A stretch of DNA of 64,000 nucleotides from G965202915 sp965202915 (GCA_965202915.1 OZ241847.1:868001-932000), one strand, 5' to 3'; numbered from the stretch's first letter, positions 16,401-26,213 are shown. Made by a program: numbers and translations. Notes: generated by a model from the letters alone, not told the origin.

Positions 16401-18238
16401 TTTCTAAAATACCGGAACACACGGCAAGTCGTGAACAATATCATCCCACAGAACATCAGAATCACAGTGGCTATGGTTATACGGTTCGCCAATTTTTGCA
16501 TATACGGGGTTCGAAATACAAAGGCCCGGTAATGAATAAAAGCATCGGCTTGCCGGCTTTGGCTGGCCTGAAAATGATCGCCCGCTTCACATTCGTTCAA
16601 TTCAGCATATAAATAGCAGGACGGATTTTTAATATTCAAATAGCCTCCGGCCCGTGCCATCGCCGGGCCGGGATGCAGCGATTTAATTGGAAATTGCTCG
16701 GCCCAATAACCGAAAACAGGTTCATAGCAGAATAATTGTGATATTCCCTTAACCAGAGCGTCATTTCTACCGACCGCCATCACAACTCGGTCGCGTTGAT
16801 CGACATGGACGCCTATGTTTTTTATCGGTGGAACAACACCGGTCGATTTAACCTGATAATATGCCTCGGTGATCACCGTCGGATTGTAAGGCCGAGGGAC
16901 GCGGTCATCAGGCCTTAGACCGGCGTTCACAAAAATCACCCCGGCGATGCCGGTGACGGCCACGCCAAAACGCAAATTTGGCCTTGCCATCTTATCGAGG
17001 ACAACGCATACAATAAGAATAAGCAGCGGAATATCGATCGCGATCCAGCGAGTTAATAGACTGCTACTTTTGATATATGGAACACTTTTAAGAAAGCCAT
17101 TCCAGGCAGGCGTGTAGGTATTGACGGCGACCGGTAATAATAGCAGGCCGGCCAGGCCCATAAGCAATAATATCCGGCACCACCTCCGAACTAATACCGG
17201 CGCACGATCATCAACGGCCCGTGATCTAATCGCCACAAGCGAACAAATAATCAGAACTATCAGCGGAATCACGGTGATTCCAAATGCAAACTCTCCCTGA
17301 TCAATTGGAAACGAGGTGTTAACCAGTTGATCGCGTATTCGCTCGGCGCCGGAGAAAAAAATGGTTTGCAATACAAATAATAATGCACTGCCAAATCCAT
17401 CCACACCGGGGAGTGGATAGAAATCCCTCGGGGCATTGGCCATGAAGGCGACCGCCGCGACCAGCCTGGAAACCGATAAACAACCCGCCAATAAACCGGC
17501 TACGGCCAGGCGCCACCAGAACTGTAGCCGCAGCTCATGTGCAAAGGCAAATATCAGCCAGATGCCAATAATGCTGAAAATAATGGGAATAATAAAATTA
17601 ACCGCCCCGGAATGAACAATATAGGCCAGCAATACCGCCGCCATCAATACGTTAAACCGTTCCCGGTTTCGATCAGTTGCCTCAGGCTTCAATAACAACA
17701 AGGCAAGCGCCGGGATCAGCATGTATGCATGGTAGGTCAAATGTCCCATCAACATACGATGCAGATAAAACCCGTTAAATAAAAATACCGTCGCCCCGAA
17801 GGCCGCCACTTCCCTGGAATGTAGAAAAATATTACGGGACAAGCAGTAAAACCCAAGATAAGCGGCCGCCCCAAAGACAAGGAAGGTAAGATAAATGCTG
17901 GTGGTCGGATCCAGTAAAAATGTAAGAAACTGTGGGACCGAATAATACATTACCTGTGGGTTGGGCAGATACGGCAGACCACCGCAAAATGCCGGGGTAA
18001 ACCAGGGAGGGATCATTAACCCATTTACCTTAAACCAGTAATATCCATTCAGCAGACTGGGTAAGAAATAGGAATAATCACCACCTATATAATGTTCTCC
18101 GCCTAAGAAATTATCGGCAAAAAAATAATGGTAACAAGCAATTGCAATTGCAAACGCGACTGGGAAAAACCAGGTGCCGGACTGCCTGAACCCGTTAACC
18201 GCGGCGGTTAATCGGTACTTTACCAACCAACCATGCAT
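16397..18238 (-). CDS. YfhO-like multi-spanning membrane protein (GT-C superfamily)
   Basis: About 613 residues with a dozen hydrophobic segments. The first periplasmic loop has GGDYSYFLPSLLNGYYW and PPWFTPAFCGGLPY, features of the YfhO/DUF6044-like GT-C group. These proteins are implicated in glycosylating lipoteichoic acid, lipids or lipopolysaccharide in other bacteria. Start: ATG at 18238; a TTG at 18247 overlapping the methyltransferase stop is an alternative. It sits between a methyltransferase and two GT-C proteins in one operon, so it likely acts in the same envelope glycan pathway. Confidence 0.65.
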   Translation of the reverse strand: MHGWLVKYRLTAAVNGFRQSGTWFFPVAFAIAIACYHYFFADNFLGGEHYIGGDYSYFLPSLLNGYYWFKVNGLMIPPWFTPAFCGGLPYLPNPQVMYYSVPQFLTFLLDPTTSIYLTFLVFGAAAYLGFYCLSRNIFLHSREVAAFGATVFLFNGFYLHRMLMGHLTYHAYMLIPALALLLLKPEATDRNRERFNVLMAAVLLAYIVHSGAVNFIIPIIFSIIGIWLIFAFAHELRLQFWWRLAVAGLLAGCLSVSRLVAAVAFMANAPRDFYPLPGVDGFGSALLFVLQTIFFSGAERIRDQLVNTSFPIDQGEFAFGITVIPLIVLIICSLVAIRSRAVDDRAPVLVRRWCRILLLMGLAGLLLLPVAVNTYTPAWNGFLKSVPYIKSSSLLTRWIAIDIPLLILIVCVVLDKMARPNLRFGVAVTGIAGVIFVNAGLRPDDRVPRPYNPTVITEAYYQVKSTGVVPPIKNIGVHVDQRDRVVMAVGRNDALVKGISQLFCYEPVFGYWAEQFPIKSLHPGPAMARAGGYLNIKNPSCYLYAELNECEAGDHFQASQSRQADAFIHYRAFVFRTPYMQKLANRITIATVILMFCGMILFTTCRVFRYFRK

Positions 18239-18243
18239 AATAT

Positions 18244-18963
18244 TCAACTGCCAATCTTATTTTTTTGCCAAATCCCAAGTATTGATTTGCCAAAACCGTA
18301 GCACAGAACCGGATCGATAAACCGTGAACATGGCACCATAATTTTATCCCATATTGCTATCTGATACTGATCGGGCATGGCACTGCCAAGTAAATAACGA
18401 TTGGCAAAAGACGCCGACAGACCCACACTATCAAGGTAAATACTCTTTATTAAATCAAATCCCACGGGAATAACTTCGCTTAGCGACTGCTTATTATAAC
18501 GGCGGTGATGTCCAATAGCCCGATCAAACTCACTGAACAGCCATTGATGTGCCGGGCTCAATATAATCAGCTTGCCACCGTCATTCAACAGGCCGGATGC
18601 ATGGGTCAATTCGTCCGCATCATTGTGAATATGCTCCAGCACGTCGATATATAAAACAGCGTCGTAGCAATGGGTTTCCAAATTCAGATCAGCGACACGG
18701 CCGACAATTATTTGATATTGGGTTACATCAGGATTGCCGACCTTATGCCGCAGTTGTGCCGCCAGCTCAGAATCGGGTTCCAGACAAGTCCAGGAAGTGT
18801 GGCCACATCCGGCTAACGCCAGCGTGGTATTACCTATGCCTGCGCCCACCTCAAGCACGTGTCCGCTTACGTAAGGCTTGACCAGCGCCGCCCAGTAATT
18901 CTTCCAGTTACGTGCACGGCGGAAGAGCTTCAACTCGGTTCCGGGATACCGCAGAGTATTCAT
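18244..18963 (-). CDS. Class I SAM-dependent methyltransferase
   Basis: About 239 residues. SAM-binding motif I is VLEVGAGIGNTTLAL, the acidic motif II is CLEPDSEL, and motif IV is AVLYIDVLEHIHND, followed by LIILSPAHQWLFSEFD. This fits the Methyltransf_11/23 group often found in polysaccharide and glycolipid clusters, where it may cap or decorate sugars. Start ATG at 18963 (a TTG directly before it is possible). It begins four to five bases after the GT2 stop and ends overlapping the possible TTG start of the YfhO-like gene, so the genes form one transcription unit. Confidence 0.85.
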   Translation of the reverse strand: MNTLRYPGTELKLFRRARNWKNYWAALVKPYVSGHVLEVGAGIGNTTLALAGCGHTSWTCLEPDSELAAQLRHKVGNPDVTQYQIIVGRVADLNLETHCYDAVLYIDVLEHIHNDADELTHASGLLNDGGKLIILSPAHQWLFSEFDRAIGHHRRYNKQSLSEVIPVGFDLIKSIYLDSVGLSASFANRYLLGSAMPDQYQIAIWDKIMVPCSRFIDPVLCYGFGKSILGIWQKNKIGS

Positions 18964-18966
18964 CAA

Positions 18967-19938
18967 TTACAAAACGGTCTCCAATGCAAGAATATAATCG
19001 GAATAATGCTTTGCAGGGATAAACATTCTATGCGAGCGGTTTGCCAGAATAATGAATAACACAAAGATGGACAGCATAAGCGACTGAATAAAAATAATCA
19101 TCAATGAGCCGACCACGTCCGAAGCCCAGCCGGGAATAGCCAGCTGAGTGGCCATGCGAATTACCGCTACGGTAATAATACTGAGCACCGATAATAGACT
19201 TAAACATAATGACGCGGACAAGGTCCTCAATAATGCGACGTCGCTGTAAACAGCCACTGCGCTCAGCCCCAATATGATCAGTGACGCCGGTTGCATGCCC
19301 GACCGCCCGGCATAGCGCTTGCCACGTTTGCTCGGTAGCAGGGTCAATGGCAGCTCTGAACGCAAAATCGTGGCCGCAAGATGATTCCATAGACTCTCCT
19401 TATATATCAGGCTATGCAACGGTTTTGCAGGGATTAGACAAAAATTACCGAAAGATATGGTTTTACCGGTCAAAATTCGGAATAACAACCTATAGGCATG
19501 ATATCCCATTTTGAAGAACACTCCCTCCGAACGCCTGTCACGACGAGCAATGACTATCCGGTCCCGCTTGGCTTTAAATGCGGCGATCATAGCCGATAAG
19601 TCGCCAGGATCATCCTCACCGTCCGAGTCCATTACGATGACGGCATCAAATTGCAAACGGTTTACCGCGTCGGTCAAGCCGATGGCAATCGCTCTCTGAT
19701 GACCAAGATTACAGCCCAAATGTAATACTTCAAGGCCGCTGATATTATCCATATCTTCCAGGCTTGCCCGGTCCGGAGTATTATGCGTTGACGTGGAAGC
19801 GTCATTGATGACCAGTACCGATAAATTGACGTTTGCATCGCTTATGACTCCATTGATCCGCCGCAATAAAATTTTCAATGATTGCCAATCATTAAATACC
19901 GGCGTAACCACGATTAGTTTCACTGTTTCCATTTCCAT
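18967..19938 (-). CDS. GtrB-like family 2 glycosyltransferase (polyprenyl-phosphate sugar synthase)
   Basis: About 323 residues. The catalytic half has LIVVTPVFNDWQSL, VINDASTST, LGHQRAIAIGL and VMDSDGEDDP (DxD-type metal site). Two hydrophobic segments near the C-terminus (about residues 225-300) give the GtrB/DPMS-III topology of enzymes that load glucose or another sugar onto undecaprenyl phosphate. The ATG at 19938 is preferred to a TTG at 19947; neither has a good ribosome-binding site. It is first in the operon and would supply the lipid-linked donor for the three downstream membrane glycosyltransferases. Confidence 0.85.
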   Translation of the reverse strand: MEMETVKLIVVTPVFNDWQSLKILLRRINGVISDANVNLSVLVINDASTSTHNTPDRASLEDMDNISGLEVLHLGCNLGHQRAIAIGLTDAVNRLQFDAVIVMDSDGEDDPGDLSAMIAAFKAKRDRIVIARRDRRSEGVFFKMGYHAYRLLFRILTGKTISFGNFCLIPAKPLHSLIYKESLWNHLAATILRSELPLTLLPSKRGKRYAGRSGMQPASLIILGLSAVAVYSDVALLRTLSASLCLSLLSVLSIITVAVIRMATQLAIPGWASDVVGSLMIIFIQSLMLSIFVLFIILANRSHRMFIPAKHYSDYILALETVL

Positions 19939-20190
19939 AATGTTCAAGTTACAGGATAATGTATTTTTTGATTGATACGCAATGAAATGGATTTTTTTAA
20001 TTGTACCCGCCCATAACTATAAATTATCATACGTAACAGTTACGCCTTGCAGATACTTTTGTTCAAAGTTGCAGAGACGGAATTGTATCGTTCTTTATTC
20101 GCCCCGCGCGATTGGCACGAGTACCGAGGGAAGTTAATATGGGTAGGCCCATGACAGCCATAATAAATGTAACATTTGGAGGGATGAGAG

Positions 20191-21840
20191 ATGAAAGCGT
20201 CTGATCTGATGGTAAAATGCCTGGAGCAAGAGGGGATAGAATACATCTTCGGTGTCCCGGGCGAAGAAAATGCCGATTTCATGATGTCCCTGGAAGGCTC
20301 AGAAAAAATCAGATTCATCCTGACCCGCCATGAGCAAGGCGCGGCATTCATGGCCGAGATTTATGGTCGGCTTACCGGCAATCCGGCGGGGTGTCTTGGC
20401 ACGCTGGGCCCGGGTGCCACCAATCTGATCACCGGGGTCGCGGACAGCAATATGGATTGCGCGCCGATGTTGGTACTCACCGGTCAGGGGGCTTCGACTC
20501 GCCTGCATAAAGAATCGCACCAGGTCATGGACGTGGTGGGCATGTTTGAACCGGTTACCAAGTGGTCGCAGACAATACTGCACCCGGACAACATCCCGGA
20601 GATCATCCGCAAAGCGATGCGCATTGCCCGTAGCGAAAAACCCGGGGCCTGCCTGGTGGAGTTGCCCGAAGATATTGCCAAACAGGAAACCGATTGGCAG
20701 CCCATAAGCCCGCGCCGTTACCGGCGGGCGGCGCCGGCGCAGGATGAGGTACGTCAGGCCATCGCCCGCGTCACCGCGGTAAAACGTCCGATTGTGCTGG
20801 CCGGCAATGGTTGCGTGCGGGGTCAGGCCAGTCGCGAATTGCGGCGTTTCTGTGAGCAAACCGGCATCGGTGCCGCCAGTACCTTTATGGCCAAGGGCTG
20901 TGTGGACATGGATTCAGAGCACTGTCTATATACCGTGGGGCTACAGTCCCGGGACCTGATCTCCTGCGCCATTGAGGCGGCTGATCTGATCATTACCGTT
21001 GGCTTTGACATGGTCGAGTACCACCCCAGACTGTGGAACCCGGATAGGACCAAACCGGTGTTGCATATCGATTTTCTACCGGCGGAGATCGACGCCTACT
21101 ATCATCCGGAATTGGAACTGGTGGGCGACGTCGCCAAATCTCTGAGCATGCTCAATGAGGGTCTGGCGGGACAAAAATTCAATTTTGACTTAGGCAGCCA
21201 GGCAGCGGCACGGCGAGAGATGAGCACCGAGCTGGCGGTGTACGCCGAGGATGACACGCAGGGTTCGATACGCCCGCAGAAAGCGCTCTGGGACGCGCGT
21301 CAGGTGTTAGGCCCGCAAGACGTTCTGCTTTCCGACGTGGGTGCTCACAAAATGTGGATCGCCCGCCATTACCACTGTCACGAACCGAACACCTGCCTGA
21401 TCCCGAATGGGTTCTGCTCGATGGGTTTCGCCCTGCCCGGAGCGATTGCCGCGGCGATGGTGTACCCGCAGCGCCGCATTCTGGGCATTGCCGGCGACGG
21501 TGGTTTCCTGATGAATATACAAGAGATGGAAACCGCCAAACGCCTCGGTTGCAACCTGGTCATGCTGGTATGGGAAGACAAACAATACGGACTCATTGCC
21601 TGGAAACAAACCGGCGAATTCGGTCGGCATACCGAATTGGCCTTCAATAACCCCGACTGGATGGGACTGGCCGCGGCCTTCGGCTGGCACGGTCATTGGG
21701 TGGATCGCAGTGTCGAACTCGCGGACAGACTGGAGGCGGCCTTTCAGGAAGACGGCCCATCCCTGGTGGTTATTCCGATAGACTACGGCGAAAATATGAA
21801 ATTGAGCGAGCGCCTGGGACAACTGGTCTGTCCCATTTGA
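20191..21840 (+). CDS. Acetolactate synthase-like thiamine-diphosphate enzyme
   Basis: 549 residues of the ThDP-dependent family. The N-terminal Pyr domain has the catalytic Glu48 in LTRHEQGAAFMAE; the central domain is DHS-like; the PP domain has GDGGFLMNIQEME near residue 433. The second Mg2+ ligand lies in LVWEDKQYG, which resembles the catabolic, FAD-independent acetolactate synthases (WxD pattern) rather than biosynthetic IlvB/IlvI (NN pattern). No small regulatory subunit gene follows; an aldehyde dehydrogenase gene does, 26 bp downstream. A strong GGAGGG ribosome-binding site precedes the ATG. The substrate may be pyruvate or another 2-keto acid or aldehyde. Confidence 0.8.
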   Translation: MKASDLMVKCLEQEGIEYIFGVPGEENADFMMSLEGSEKIRFILTRHEQGAAFMAEIYGRLTGNPAGCLGTLGPGATNLITGVADSNMDCAPMLVLTGQGASTRLHKESHQVMDVVGMFEPVTKWSQTILHPDNIPEIIRKAMRIARSEKPGACLVELPEDIAKQETDWQPISPRRYRRAAPAQDEVRQAIARVTAVKRPIVLAGNGCVRGQASRELRRFCEQTGIGAASTFMAKGCVDMDSEHCLYTVGLQSRDLISCAIEAADLIITVGFDMVEYHPRLWNPDRTKPVLHIDFLPAEIDAYYHPELELVGDVAKSLSMLNEGLAGQKFNFDLGSQAAARREMSTELAVYAEDDTQGSIRPQKALWDARQVLGPQDVLLSDVGAHKMWIARHYHCHEPNTCLIPNGFCSMGFALPGAIAAAMVYPQRRILGIAGDGGFLMNIQEMETAKRLGCNLVMLVWEDKQYGLIAWKQTGEFGRHTELAFNNPDWMGLAAAFGWHGHWVDRSVELADRLEAAFQEDGPSLVVIPIDYGENMKLSERLGQLVCPI

Positions 21841-21866
21841 GGCGACACCAGGCCCCACGATCAATC

Positions 21867-23306
21867 ATGCAACATCACAACGCGATGATCACCGGCAGAG
21901 ACGCCGCGGGTGATGCCCGCACCGAGGTGCACTGCCCGTGGGATCAACAAGTCATCGCCACGGTGGAAGAGTGCACGCCGGCGGACGCTCAGCAGGCACT
22001 GGATACCGCCGCAAAACTGTTCCAAAACCGGCGGGGCTGGCTGACCGCGGAGACACGCATAGAAATACTGGAGCGGGCGGCGGCACTCCTGCTGGAACGG
22101 ATTGAGGAATTTGCCTTGCGAGCCGCCGGAGAGGGAGGCAAACCGCTGATCGATTCCAGGATAGAGATAAGCCGTGCGGTCGACGGTCTGAAATCCTGCG
22201 CCGAATGCATCCGCACCCATAGTGGCCGGGAAATCCCGATGGGGATCAACGCGGCCTCATCCGGACGCATTGCAATGACCCGCCACGAACCCATTGGCGT
22301 AGTGGTTGCAGTCAGCGCCTTCAATCATCCCCTTAATCTGATAGTGCACCAGGCGGGCCCGGCGGTGGCCGGCGGCTGTCCGGTTATTATCAAGCCGGCG
22401 TCGGACACTCCGTTGTCCTGTCTGGCGCTGGCGGAACTGCTGGTGGAGGCCGGGTTACCGCCGGGCTGGTGCCAGGTTGTCACCACCCAAAACAATGCCG
22501 TCGCCGAAGCGCTGGTAACGGACCCGCGGATTGCCTTCTTCAGTTTTATCGGCAGCGCCGGCGTAGGCTGGATGCTGCGCTCCAAACTGGCACCGGGAAC
22601 CCGTTGCGCATTGGAACACGGCGGGGCGGCGCCGGTTATAGTCGCCGCCGACGCCGACCTGGAGGATGCCGTGCCGTTGCTGGCCAAAGGAGGTTACTAC
22701 CATGCAGGCCAGGTCTGCGTCTCGGTACAACGCGTCTTTGCCCACCACTCAGTCGCACGCAGCCTGGCACAGGAACTGGCAGACCGGGCGCAAACCATGA
22801 AGGTCGGCGACCCCCGCCTGGGCGATACGGAAATAGGTCCGCTGATCCGCCTCCGGGAAATCAACCGAGTGGCCAAATGGGTGGAACAGGCGCGGCAAGG
22901 AGGCGCCGAAATCCTGACCGGGGGAACACCGATCGGTGAGACCTGCTACCAGCCGACGCTACTGTATAACCCACCGCCGACAGCAGAGGTCAGCCAAAAA
23001 GAGATCTTTGGACCGGTAGTATGCGTCTATCCCTATCAAGACCTGGATGCCGCCATTGCACAAGCCAACAGCCTGCCGTTCGCGTTCCAGGCGGCCGTGT
23101 TCAGCCGCGATCTGGATACCGCATTGCATTGTTATCGGCATCTGGCCGCGTCTGCGGTGATGGTCAATGACCACACCGCCTTTCGAGTGGACTGGATGCC
23201 CTTCGCCGGACTGCGGCAGTCGGGACTGGGGGTGGGGGGAATCCCTTACACCTTTGAAGACATGCAGGTGTCCAAGATGCTGATGTTGCGCTCCCCTGCC
23301 CTGTAG
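21867..23306 (+). CDS. NAD(P)-dependent aldehyde dehydrogenase family protein
   Basis: 479 residues from the ATG at 21867 (MQHHNAMITGRD), which lies 26 bp after the previous stop. The fold is complete: NHPLNLIVHQAGPAVAGGCPVIIKPA (nucleotide and substrate site), FIGSAGVGWML, general-base Glu in ALEHGGAAPVIV, nucleophile Cys in HAGQVCVSVQRVF, and EIFGPVVCVYPY. It belongs to a clade common beside thiamine-diphosphate enzymes in proteobacteria. Tight coupling to the acetolactate-synthase-like gene suggests that the two act on one pathway, either forming or removing an aldehyde; the substrate cannot be inferred. Confidence 0.85.
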   Translation: MQHHNAMITGRDAAGDARTEVHCPWDQQVIATVEECTPADAQQALDTAAKLFQNRRGWLTAETRIEILERAAALLLERIEEFALRAAGEGGKPLIDSRIEISRAVDGLKSCAECIRTHSGREIPMGINAASSGRIAMTRHEPIGVVVAVSAFNHPLNLIVHQAGPAVAGGCPVIIKPASDTPLSCLALAELLVEAGLPPGWCQVVTTQNNAVAEALVTDPRIAFFSFIGSAGVGWMLRSKLAPGTRCALEHGGAAPVIVAADADLEDAVPLLAKGGYYHAGQVCVSVQRVFAHHSVARSLAQELADRAQTMKVGDPRLGDTEIGPLIRLREINRVAKWVEQARQGGAEILTGGTPIGETCYQPTLLYNPPPTAEVSQKEIFGPVVCVYPYQDLDAAIAQANSLPFAFQAAVFSRDLDTALHCYRHLAASAVMVNDHTAFRVDWMPFAGLRQSGLGVGGIPYTFEDMQVSKMLMLRSPAL

Positions 23307-23479
23307 CCCCGTAATGCACAAACATAACGCCGATCAGCCCGCCGACCAATCGCCTTACCCAATAAGCGGTCAAGACTTTTTCCAAAAATTAAGGCCAGGG
23401 GATGACACGGCGCGCTTAATCCGCCATAATCATCAAATCTTTCGGCAAATCTTTCGGCAACAAATAAGCAATAGGTCTC

Positions 23480-25150
23480 TTGGTTAAATATCTTGCAAGT
23501 TTTAGTCTGGTAGTTTTCATTTTCTGCGCCCGGGCGGAGAATCAACTGCCGGATACCGCGACTGCTATAGAGAATGCGGATCAGGTCACCATCCCTGCCA
23601 CTCCGGTGCCGGCAGCCGGTGCGGTGAGCGCTGAACAAGCTGAACAAATGGATCATGGAACCACGGATGGCACCGAAAATACCCCTGGTGAAAGTGGGAT
23701 AAGCGTCGACGTCCTCGTCGATAAGGACGTGGTATTGGTGTTGGATAATTCCGGCAGCATGAAAAAAAATGATCCGGATTTTCTTGTCAAACAGGCGGTC
23801 ACCGAATTTATCAGATCACAGGATGACGCGACCCGGGTGGCAATAGTTATTTTCGATCAGGAAATACAACTGGCTTTGCCACTGACCGAGGCGTCACTCG
23901 ATCAGCGTGAGACTATTCTGTCCAGCATCGATCTTATTGATTACCGAGGCCAACTTACCGATAGTCCGGCGGGCATTGAACGTGCGCTTTATGAATTGAA
24001 AATCAACGGTCGGGATAATGCCCGAAAGTTCGTCATATTTATGACGGACGGCATCGTCGATACCGGCGACGCCAATCGCGACCTGGAAAAAGCGCAATGG
24101 TTACAAGGGTCTCTTGCACCCGATGCCGCCGATTCTGATATAAGTATTTTTGCCGTGGCGTTTACCGACGCCGCCGATTTTCAATTAATTCAATCGCTAG
24201 CGCAAACCACCGACGGTGAATATTACCGGGCCTTGGCGGCGGAAGACTTACAAAGGGTTTTTGAGCATATTAATACCATTATCAACACCCCGCCAACACC
24301 AATAGAACCGGTCACGCCTGAGGCGGAATCCAAACCGGCATCCATTGAACCGCAGGCCAGCACACCGGTGCCGGTCATTATTGAAGTGCCTGATCGAGCC
24401 CTCGTACAGGAAGAGCGGATACGGTCGATAATTATTATTGCCGTGGCGATTATTCTGGTTGTCATATTGCTTGCCATATTGATTTTATTGTTAAAACGAA
24501 GTCGCGAAATGAAAGGGCCTGCAGAGGCGGTAAAAGAGGCCTATCTCAACGATCTACAGGGTAAAACAGACCATCAGACCCACAAAATCGGGGGTAAACC
24601 GGTCATGCTCGGTCGGGTCGCCGGGAGTGATACCGATCGTCTCGATTACATCGTCGTCAATGAAACCACCATCGGACGCCAACATGCATTGATTGAGTAC
24701 AAGGATTATGCCTTCTGGTTGGTGGATCAAGGCAGCATCAACGGCACCTTTATCAATGGTGAAATGATCACGGCTGAAGTAAGATTGAAGCACGGTGACC
24801 ATATTCGCTTACATAAATGTGAATTTGAATTCACTATGCCGGGAATGGAAGAGAGTGACGCCACGGTTATGGCGCAGACGGTTTTTTCTAAGCCTGATCA
24901 ATCAGCCGATATTGCCCAACCCGGGGAAATGCACGGCGGCAAAAACGATACCGCCTCATTCGATATAGGCGCAGCCGATGATTCCGAAATTGAGTTCGAT
25001 ATTACCGAAGCTGATTCGGATGAAGCCGCGGTTTCGGAAGATCACCCCGGATCAGCCTCGGACACGGAAGATGAGACGGTATGGCTGGATAACACCGGCG
25101 CCAAAAAAAATGGCGATAAACAAAATAATCCGGACCGGGATGGAGCGTAA
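23480..25150 (+). CDS. Transmembrane von Willebrand A - FHA domain protein
   Basis: 556 residues. A signal peptide (1-19) is followed by an extracytoplasmic VWA domain (about 80-270) with a complete MIDAS: DNSGS at 89-93, Thr160 and Asp190 in FMTDG. A Pro-rich linker (271-300) leads to one membrane segment (about 316-338, stop-transfer KRSR), then a cytoplasmic FHA domain (about 370-455) with LGR at 377-379, H402 and NGTFING at 421-427. The usual FHA Ser before Arg is Gly399 here. The last 100 residues are acidic with several Thr. The start is TTG at 23480; no ATG fits the signal peptide. No kinase or phosphatase gene is adjacent. Confidence 0.82.
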   Translation: MVKYLASFSLVVFIFCARAENQLPDTATAIENADQVTIPATPVPAAGAVSAEQAEQMDHGTTDGTENTPGESGISVDVLVDKDVVLVLDNSGSMKKNDPDFLVKQAVTEFIRSQDDATRVAIVIFDQEIQLALPLTEASLDQRETILSSIDLIDYRGQLTDSPAGIERALYELKINGRDNARKFVIFMTDGIVDTGDANRDLEKAQWLQGSLAPDAADSDISIFAVAFTDAADFQLIQSLAQTTDGEYYRALAAEDLQRVFEHINTIINTPPTPIEPVTPEAESKPASIEPQASTPVPVIIEVPDRALVQEERIRSIIIIAVAIILVVILLAILILLLKRSREMKGPAEAVKEAYLNDLQGKTDHQTHKIGGKPVMLGRVAGSDTDRLDYIVVNETTIGRQHALIEYKDYAFWLVDQGSINGTFINGEMITAEVRLKHGDHIRLHKCEFEFTMPGMEESDATVMAQTVFSKPDQSADIAQPGEMHGGKNDTASFDIGAADDSEIEFDITEADSDEAAVSEDHPGSASDTEDETVWLDNTGAKKNGDKQNNPDRDGA

Positions 25151-25235
25151 CCAAACCGAGTGTGATCGGCACGGCTGGTTTGCATGATCATCGAGCACTA
25201 AGCCGGAGCAATATACCGTATTGTCGGCGCTCCCG

Positions 25236-26213
25236 ATGAATCACCTGTATTCCATTGTCTCAGTACTCGCCGATGGCCATATCCACTCCGGCCCGGCCTT
25301 GGCGCGGGAGATTGGAATCAGCCGGACTGCGGTTTGGAAGGCGGTCAAGACCATCCAATCCGGCGGGCTGGAGATCTGCGCCATTAAGGGCAAAGGTTAC
25401 CACTTGCCGGGCCCACGCGACGCACTCAATGAATCTGCAATAAGGCAATTAATCGGTGATACGAATGCCGGTGTGCCTGAGCAACTGGAAATTCATACGG
25501 TCCTGGACTCCACTAATGACTATTTATTGAAACGTATTCCCCGTGGCACCATTGATCACCACGTCGTGCTTGCTCATTGTCAAACCGCGGGTCGAGGCCG
25601 TAGGGGAAAGCAATGGCTATCTCCCCTTGGCGGCGGTTTATACATTTCCCTGGGGGTGCATTTTCACCGCATGATCATGAGTCCGCGACAACTTTCATTG
25701 CTCGTGGGTGTGACGGTCATTCAGGCCCTGGCCGATCAGGTGCCGGCCAAAATACAATTGAAGTGGCCAAATGATATCGTCTTTGATTTCCATAAATTGG
25801 GAGGGGTATTGCTTGACGTCCGTGGGGAAGGCGACGGCCCCCGTGACGTCATTATCGGGATCGGCATTAATATCAAATTGCCGGAGGCGATAAAAGACGA
25901 TATCGATCAGCCATGGACGGATATTGCATCCATTACCGGCAAAGTCCCGAATAAGAATCAATTGGCCGCAGGCATAATAAAACGGATTTATAGGATATTA
26001 CCCGATTATTCAGTGGAGGATCAGGCGAGTCTGGTAAAGGAATGGCAAAAATACGATGCATTCCTGGGAAAAAATGCAATGCTGTGTTGGCCCGGTCGCA
26101 GTATTAGCGGCATTGTCCGCGGAGTCGACCACTCAGGTGATCTATTATTTTGCGTCAACGGCAAAATAAAGCCGTATGGCTCAGGTGAATTAAGTTTGCG
26201 GGCACCACCTTGA
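25236..26213 (+). CDS. birA: Bifunctional biotin-protein ligase / biotin operon repressor BirA
   Basis: 325 residues from the ATG at 25236 (a TTG at 25221 is an alternative). A winged helix-turn-helix occupies the N-terminus (GPALAREIGISRTAVWKAVKTI). The catalytic domain has DSTNDYLL, the biotinyl-AMP loop GRGRRGKQW, the KWPNDIV strand and GIGINIKLP. The C-terminal SH3-like domain ends with YGSGELSLR. It ligates biotin to carboxyl carriers and may repress biotin genes. Its stop overlaps the coaX ATG by one base (TGATG). Confidence 0.93.
   Translation: MNHLYSIVSVLADGHIHSGPALAREIGISRTAVWKAVKTIQSGGLEICAIKGKGYHLPGPRDALNESAIRQLIGDTNAGVPEQLEIHTVLDSTNDYLLKRIPRGTIDHHVVLAHCQTAGRGRRGKQWLSPLGGGLYISLGVHFHRMIMSPRQLSLLVGVTVIQALADQVPAKIQLKWPNDIVFDFHKLGGVLLDVRGEGDGPRDVIIGIGINIKLPEAIKDDIDQPWTDIASITGKVPNKNQLAAGIIKRIYRILPDYSVEDQASLVKEWQKYDAFLGKNAMLCWPGRSISGIVRGVDHSGDLLFCVNGKIKPYGSGELSLRAPP

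Noticed and set aside
20191..21840. Assigning ilvB/ilvI to the thiamine enzyme
   Set aside because: The metal motif is WxD rather than NN, there is no ilvN/ilvH partner, and the neighbour is an aldehyde dehydrogenase.
22469..22939. 156-codon plus-strand frame inside the aldehyde dehydrogenase gene
   Set aside because: Arg/Gly/Pro-rich shadow of a well-supported gene in another frame.
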